From: Gemmatimonadota bacterium
GTDB taxonomy: Bacteria > Gemmatimonadota > Gemmatimonadetes > Gemmatimonadales > GWC2-71-9
Assembly: GCA_003220905.1 (NCBI GenBank)
Contig: QHTS01000140.1
Coordinates: 1-6,350, forward strand
Direction: 5' to 3'
DNA length: 6,350 bases
The notes under the pieces were generated by a model, which did no database searches, was not told the DNA's origin, and saw nothing but the letters and a program-made list of their open reading frames with translations. This document shows positions 3,936 through 6,350 of this stretch, one piece after another. Each line of letters begins with the position of its first letter. Positions within the stretch are counted from its first letter, which is position 1. A program made the position numbers and the translations under genes.

Positions 3936-5282
3936 ATGGTCCGCGCTGATCTCGTCGTTCTCAGCACGCGCGTCGTCACCCCCGAGGGGACCGCGCCCGC
4001 CGCGGTCGCGATCTCGGGCGGCGTGATCACCGCCATTCACGACCACGGCGCGGCACCCGACTCGGCTCGGCGTGTGGACGTGGGGGACGCGGTGCTGCTG
4101 CCCGGCATCGTGGACACGCACGTACACGTGAACGAGCCCGGCCGGACCGAATGGGAAGGGTTCGAGACGGCGACGCGGGCCGCGGCGGCGGGTGGCGTCA
4201 CCACCATCGTGGACATGCCGCTGAACAGCATTCCGGTTACCACGACCACGCCCGCCCTGGAGCTGAAAACGCGGGCGGCAGCGGGTCACGCCACGGTCGA
4301 TTACGCGTTCTGGGGTGGCGTGGTGCCGGGCAACACCGACCAGCTCGCGCCTCTGGCTCGCGCGGGCGTACGGGGCTTCAAATGCTTTCTCGTGCCGTCA
4401 GGGATCGACGAGTTTCCTCCGGTGGCCGAGCTGCAGTTGCGGCCCGCGATGACCAAGCTCGCCGGGCTCGGGCTGCCCTTGCTGGTGCACGCCGAGCTCC
4501 CCGGCCCGATCGCACGCGCGGCGTCGTCGCGCGGCCGCGACCCGCGACGCTATGGCTCGTATCTCGCCTCGCGCCCCCGCGCCGCGGAGCTCGAGGCGGT
4601 GGACTTGATGCTCGGGCTCTGTCGCGAAACCGGCTGTCGCGTCCACATTGTGCACGTCTCGGCGGCCGACACGCTCGACCGACTGCGGAATGCCCGGCGC
4701 GCCGGTCTCCCGGTCACCGCCGAGACGTGCCCGCACTATCTCACCTTCGCCGCGGAGGAGATCCTGGACGGCGCCACCGCCTGGAAATGCGCCCCACCGA
4801 TCCGCGAGCGGAGCAACCGGGAGCGCCTGTGGGAGGGCCTCGCCGAAGGGACGCTCGACCTCGTGGCGAGCGACCATTCGCCCGCGCCCCCCGTCCTCAA
4901 GTGCCTCGACACGGGCGACTTCGTGCGGGCGTGGGGTGGGGTCGCGTCGCTCGAGGTAGGGCTCGCCGCCACCTGGACCGGAGCGCGCGACCGCGGCCGG
5001 GACTTGGGAGACCTCGCCCGCTGGTGCGCCGAGCGACCCGCCCGGCTCGCGGGCCTCACGCGCAAGGGACGGATCGCGCCCGGCTGCGACGCCGACGTCA
5101 TCGTGTTCGATCCCGAGGCTGGCTTTACCGTCGAGCCCACGCGCCTGCGCCAGCGACATCCCGTCACGCCGTACGCGGGGATGACGCTTCACGGCGTCGT
5201 ACGCCGGACTTTCGTCCGGGGGACGTGCGTGTACGAGGAGGGAGAGTTTCCGACGCAAGGATTCGGGAGGTGGGTTCGTTGA
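3936..5282 (+). CDS. allB: Allantoinase
   Basis: A 448-residue cytoplasmic amidohydrolase that hydrolyses allantoin to allantoate (EC 3.5.2.5), the first ureide step of purine breakdown. It belongs to the dihydroorotase/hydantoinase superfamily. The binuclear metal ligands are visible: H62 and H64 (DTHVHVNEPGRTEWEGF), the likely carboxylated K149 (GFKCFLVPSGIDEFP), H185 (LLVHAE), H240 (HIVHVSAAD) and D313 (VASDHSP). DMPLNSIP, AETCPHYLTF, KCAPPIR, GDFVRAWGG and the C-terminal KGRIAPGCDADVIVFDP are typical of allantoinases rather than hydantoinases. Length is normal. The ATG at 3936 is the only start after the in-frame TGA at 3912, and there is no Shine-Dalgarno ahead of it, so a leaderless message is possible (TATCGT at 3920-3925 might be a -10 box). 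Allantoicase follows 22 bp downstream, which confirms the pathway. Regulation may involve the dyad-rich region upstream. Confidence 0.96.
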   Translation: MVRADLVVLSTRVVTPEGTAPAAVAISGGVITAIHDHGAAPDSARRVDVGDAVLLPGIVDTHVHVNEPGRTEWEGFETATRAAAAGGVTTIVDMPLNSIPVTTTTPALELKTRAAAGHATVDYAFWGGVVPGNTDQLAPLARAGVRGFKCFLVPSGIDEFPPVAELQLRPAMTKLAGLGLPLLVHAELPGPIARAASSRGRDPRRYGSYLASRPRAAELEAVDLMLGLCRETGCRVHIVHVSAADTLDRLRNARRAGLPVTAETCPHYLTFAAEEILDGATAWKCAPPIRERSNRERLWEGLAEGTLDLVASDHSPAPPVLKCLDTGDFVRAWGGVASLEVGLAATWTGARDRGRDLGDLARWCAERPARLAGLTRKGRIAPGCDADVIVFDPEAGFTVEPTRLRQRHPVTPYAGMTLHGVVRRTFVRGTCVYEEGEFPTQGFGRWVR

Positions 5283-5285
5283 ATC

Positions 5286-5299
5286 CACCCTTTAGGGTG
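5286..5299 (+). promoter_or_regulatory. Hairpin enclosing the allantoicase ribosome binding site
   Basis: CACCCT-TT-AGGGTG forms a 6-bp stem in the 22-bp gap between the two genes. The second arm contains AGGG, the only Shine-Dalgarno-like sequence, five bases before the GTG at 5305. Ribosomes finishing allantoinase at 5282 could open it, giving translational coupling. The two-base loop is too small for a perfect hairpin, so one or two inner pairs would be open. Confidence 0.4.
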
Positions 5300-5304
5300 T
5301 CGAC

Positions 5305-6315
5305 GTGCCGCACGAGGGCTTGATCGATCTCGCCGCGGCGCGCGTCGGCGGGCGGGCGCTCGTCGCTTCGGACGAATTCTTCGCGCCCAGACACAACCTC
5401 CTTGCGGCGGGACGCGCGGTGTTCATCGAGGGCAAGTACACCGATCGTGGCAAATGGATGGACGGGTGGGAGACGCGCCGCCAGCGCGGCCCCGAGAGGG
5501 GGGGCGGATACGACTGGTGCATCATCCGGCTCGGCATCCCGGGCGCGATTCGCGCCGTCACCGTGGATACGACTCACTTCCGGGGAAACCATCCCGCCGC
5601 CTGCTCGCTCGACGCGGCGCAGTTGCCGGGCGCACCCGGAGAGAGCGCTCGCGCGCTGCGCGCGCTGGACCGCGCGTTCGTGGAGCTGTTGCCGCGCTCC
5701 CCGCTCGCGGGCCACACCGAGAACGAGTTTGCCGTCGCGAGCAACGCTGGCTACACGCACGTGCGGCTCAAGATCTACCCCGACGGCGGCGTGGCGCGGC
5801 TGCGCATCTGGGGCGAGGCGCGCCCCGATTGGCGGCGGATCGCGGCGGCGCGGCGCGCCGTCGACCTCGTCGCGGTGGAGCACGGCGGCGTGCCGCTCGC
5901 CACGAGCGATCAATTCTTCAGCGAGCCGCTGAACCTGATCATGCCGGGACGGTCCCGCGACATGGGCGACGGGTGGGAGACGCGGCGCCGCCGGGGCCCC
6001 GGTCACGATTGGGTGGTGCTGCGCCTCGGCCGGCGCGGCGTGGTCGAGCGCGTCGATCTGGACACGACCCACTTCAAGGGCAATTTCCCCGAGAGCGCGA
6101 GTCTCGAGGGGTGCGACCTAGGGGGAAGCGGCGCGGCGCCGGGTGACGATGCCGTGTGGCGCGAGCTCCTGCCCCGCACCACGCTGCGGGCCCACGCGCG
6201 ACACCGCCTGGCTGTTTCGCGCGAGAGGCGCGACCCGGTGACGCACGTGCGGCTGAACATCTTTCCGGATGGCGGGGTCGCCCGGCTACGGGTGTGGGGA
6301 AGGGTCGAACCGTGA
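5305..6315 (+). CDS. alc: Allantoicase (allantoate amidinohydrolase)
   Basis: A 336-residue cytoplasmic enzyme that hydrolyses allantoate to ureidoglycolate and urea (EC 3.5.3.4), the step after allantoinase. It shows the family's two tandem beta-jelly-roll repeats, about 16-171 and 188-333. Matching motifs are DGWETRR (53-59 and 222-228), DTTHFRGN / DTTHFKGN (88-95 and 253-260), ELLPR (127-131 and 287-291), and THVRL followed by PDGGVARLR and WG (151-170 and 313-332). SDEFF / SDQFF with N-L opens each repeat. Length is normal. The start is the GTG at 5305, the first start codon after the in-frame TAG at 5293. AGGGTG lies just upstream within a small dyad. It is separated from allantoinase by 22 bp and surely cotranscribed. 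The choice of allantoicase means that nitrogen leaves as urea, so a urease and a ureidoglycolate lyase are expected elsewhere. Confidence 0.96.
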   Translation: MPHEGLIDLAAARVGGRALVASDEFFAPRHNLLAAGRAVFIEGKYTDRGKWMDGWETRRQRGPERGGGYDWCIIRLGIPGAIRAVTVDTTHFRGNHPAACSLDAAQLPGAPGESARALRALDRAFVELLPRSPLAGHTENEFAVASNAGYTHVRLKIYPDGGVARLRIWGEARPDWRRIAAARRAVDLVAVEHGGVPLATSDQFFSEPLNLIMPGRSRDMGDGWETRRRRGPGHDWVVLRLGRRGVVERVDLDTTHFKGNFPESASLEGCDLGGSGAAPGDDAVWRELLPRTTLRAHARHRLAVSRERRDPVTHVRLNIFPDGGVARLRVWGRVEP

Positions 6316-6350
6316 CGGCTCGAGTGGGCGGGAGTAGACTCGCGGGCTAT
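6312..6350 (+). CDS. Possible start of the next operon gene (cut by window end)
   Basis: A GTG at 6312-6314 overlaps the allantoicase stop TGA in a GTGA arrangement, and its frame is open to the end of the window (VTARVGGSRLAGY). Such overlaps are common in operons, but 13 codons are too few to identify a product and there is no clear ribosome binding site. Alternatively the segment is a promoter: GTGACG (6312-6317), 17 bp, TAGACT (6335-6340), with the next gene starting beyond the window. Confidence 0.25.
   Translation, partial: MTARVGGSRLAGY

Noticed and set aside
5164..6072. Minus-strand open frame opposite allantoicase
   Set aside because: It is opposite a clear two-domain allantoicase and its translation has no recognisable motifs. 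It is a high-GC shadow.

Overview
The window is very GC-rich, coding-dense bacterial chromosome. The best guess for the lineage is Gemmatimonadota or a similar soil bacterium. This rests on the secreted-protein repeats with DLDPDGYT, NGSVTFTG and NCTVSG motifs, which I remember as common in that phylum, together with GTG starts and strong G/C third-position bias. It is inference, not proof.

Layout. (1) Bases 1-1105 (+): the 3' end of a large secreted protein made of about 93-residue PEGA-like repeats plus a 136-residue C-terminal domain. Its repeat DNA includes an exact 137-bp duplication. (2) Bases 1095-2084 (-): a membrane fatty acid desaturase of the Bacillus Des type, tail-to-tail with gene 1 and overlapping it by 11 bp. 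(3) Bases 2202-2447 (+): an 81-residue helical orphan protein with a strong Shine-Dalgarno. It is divergent from the desaturase, and its stop codon shares a CTAG with the next gene. (4) Bases 2444-3632 (-): three genes in a row that could be one transcript. In transcription order they are a membrane-anchored JAMM/JAB metalloprotease-like protein, a 63-residue Cys/His-rich mini-protein and a 118-residue zinc-ribbon protein. (5) Bases 3633-3935: a 303-bp divergent intergenic region that is unusually rich in inverted repeats. (6) Bases 3936-6315 (+): allantoinase and allantoicase, 22 bp apart, an evident ureide (purine) catabolic operon that probably continues past the window.

How the genes work together. 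Allantoinase opens allantoin to allantoate. Allantoicase then splits allantoate into urea and ureidoglycolate, so this organism appears to use the urea-releasing branch rather than the ammonia-releasing allantoate amidohydrolase branch. The desaturase adjusts membrane fluidity and has no obvious link to its neighbours. The JAMM / Cys-His mini-protein / zinc-ribbon trio is the least explained part. The JAMM protein has a likely signal anchor, which would put its catalytic domain outside the cytoplasm, and its HxH-to-Asp spacing is 8 residues longer than usual.

The points most worth a second look are the row of dyads at 3665-3791, the atypical JAMM protein with its Cys-rich neighbours, and the 558-bp (two-unit) spacing of the exact repeat in gene 1. 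No RNA gene, IS element, CRISPR array or convincing rho-independent terminator was seen.
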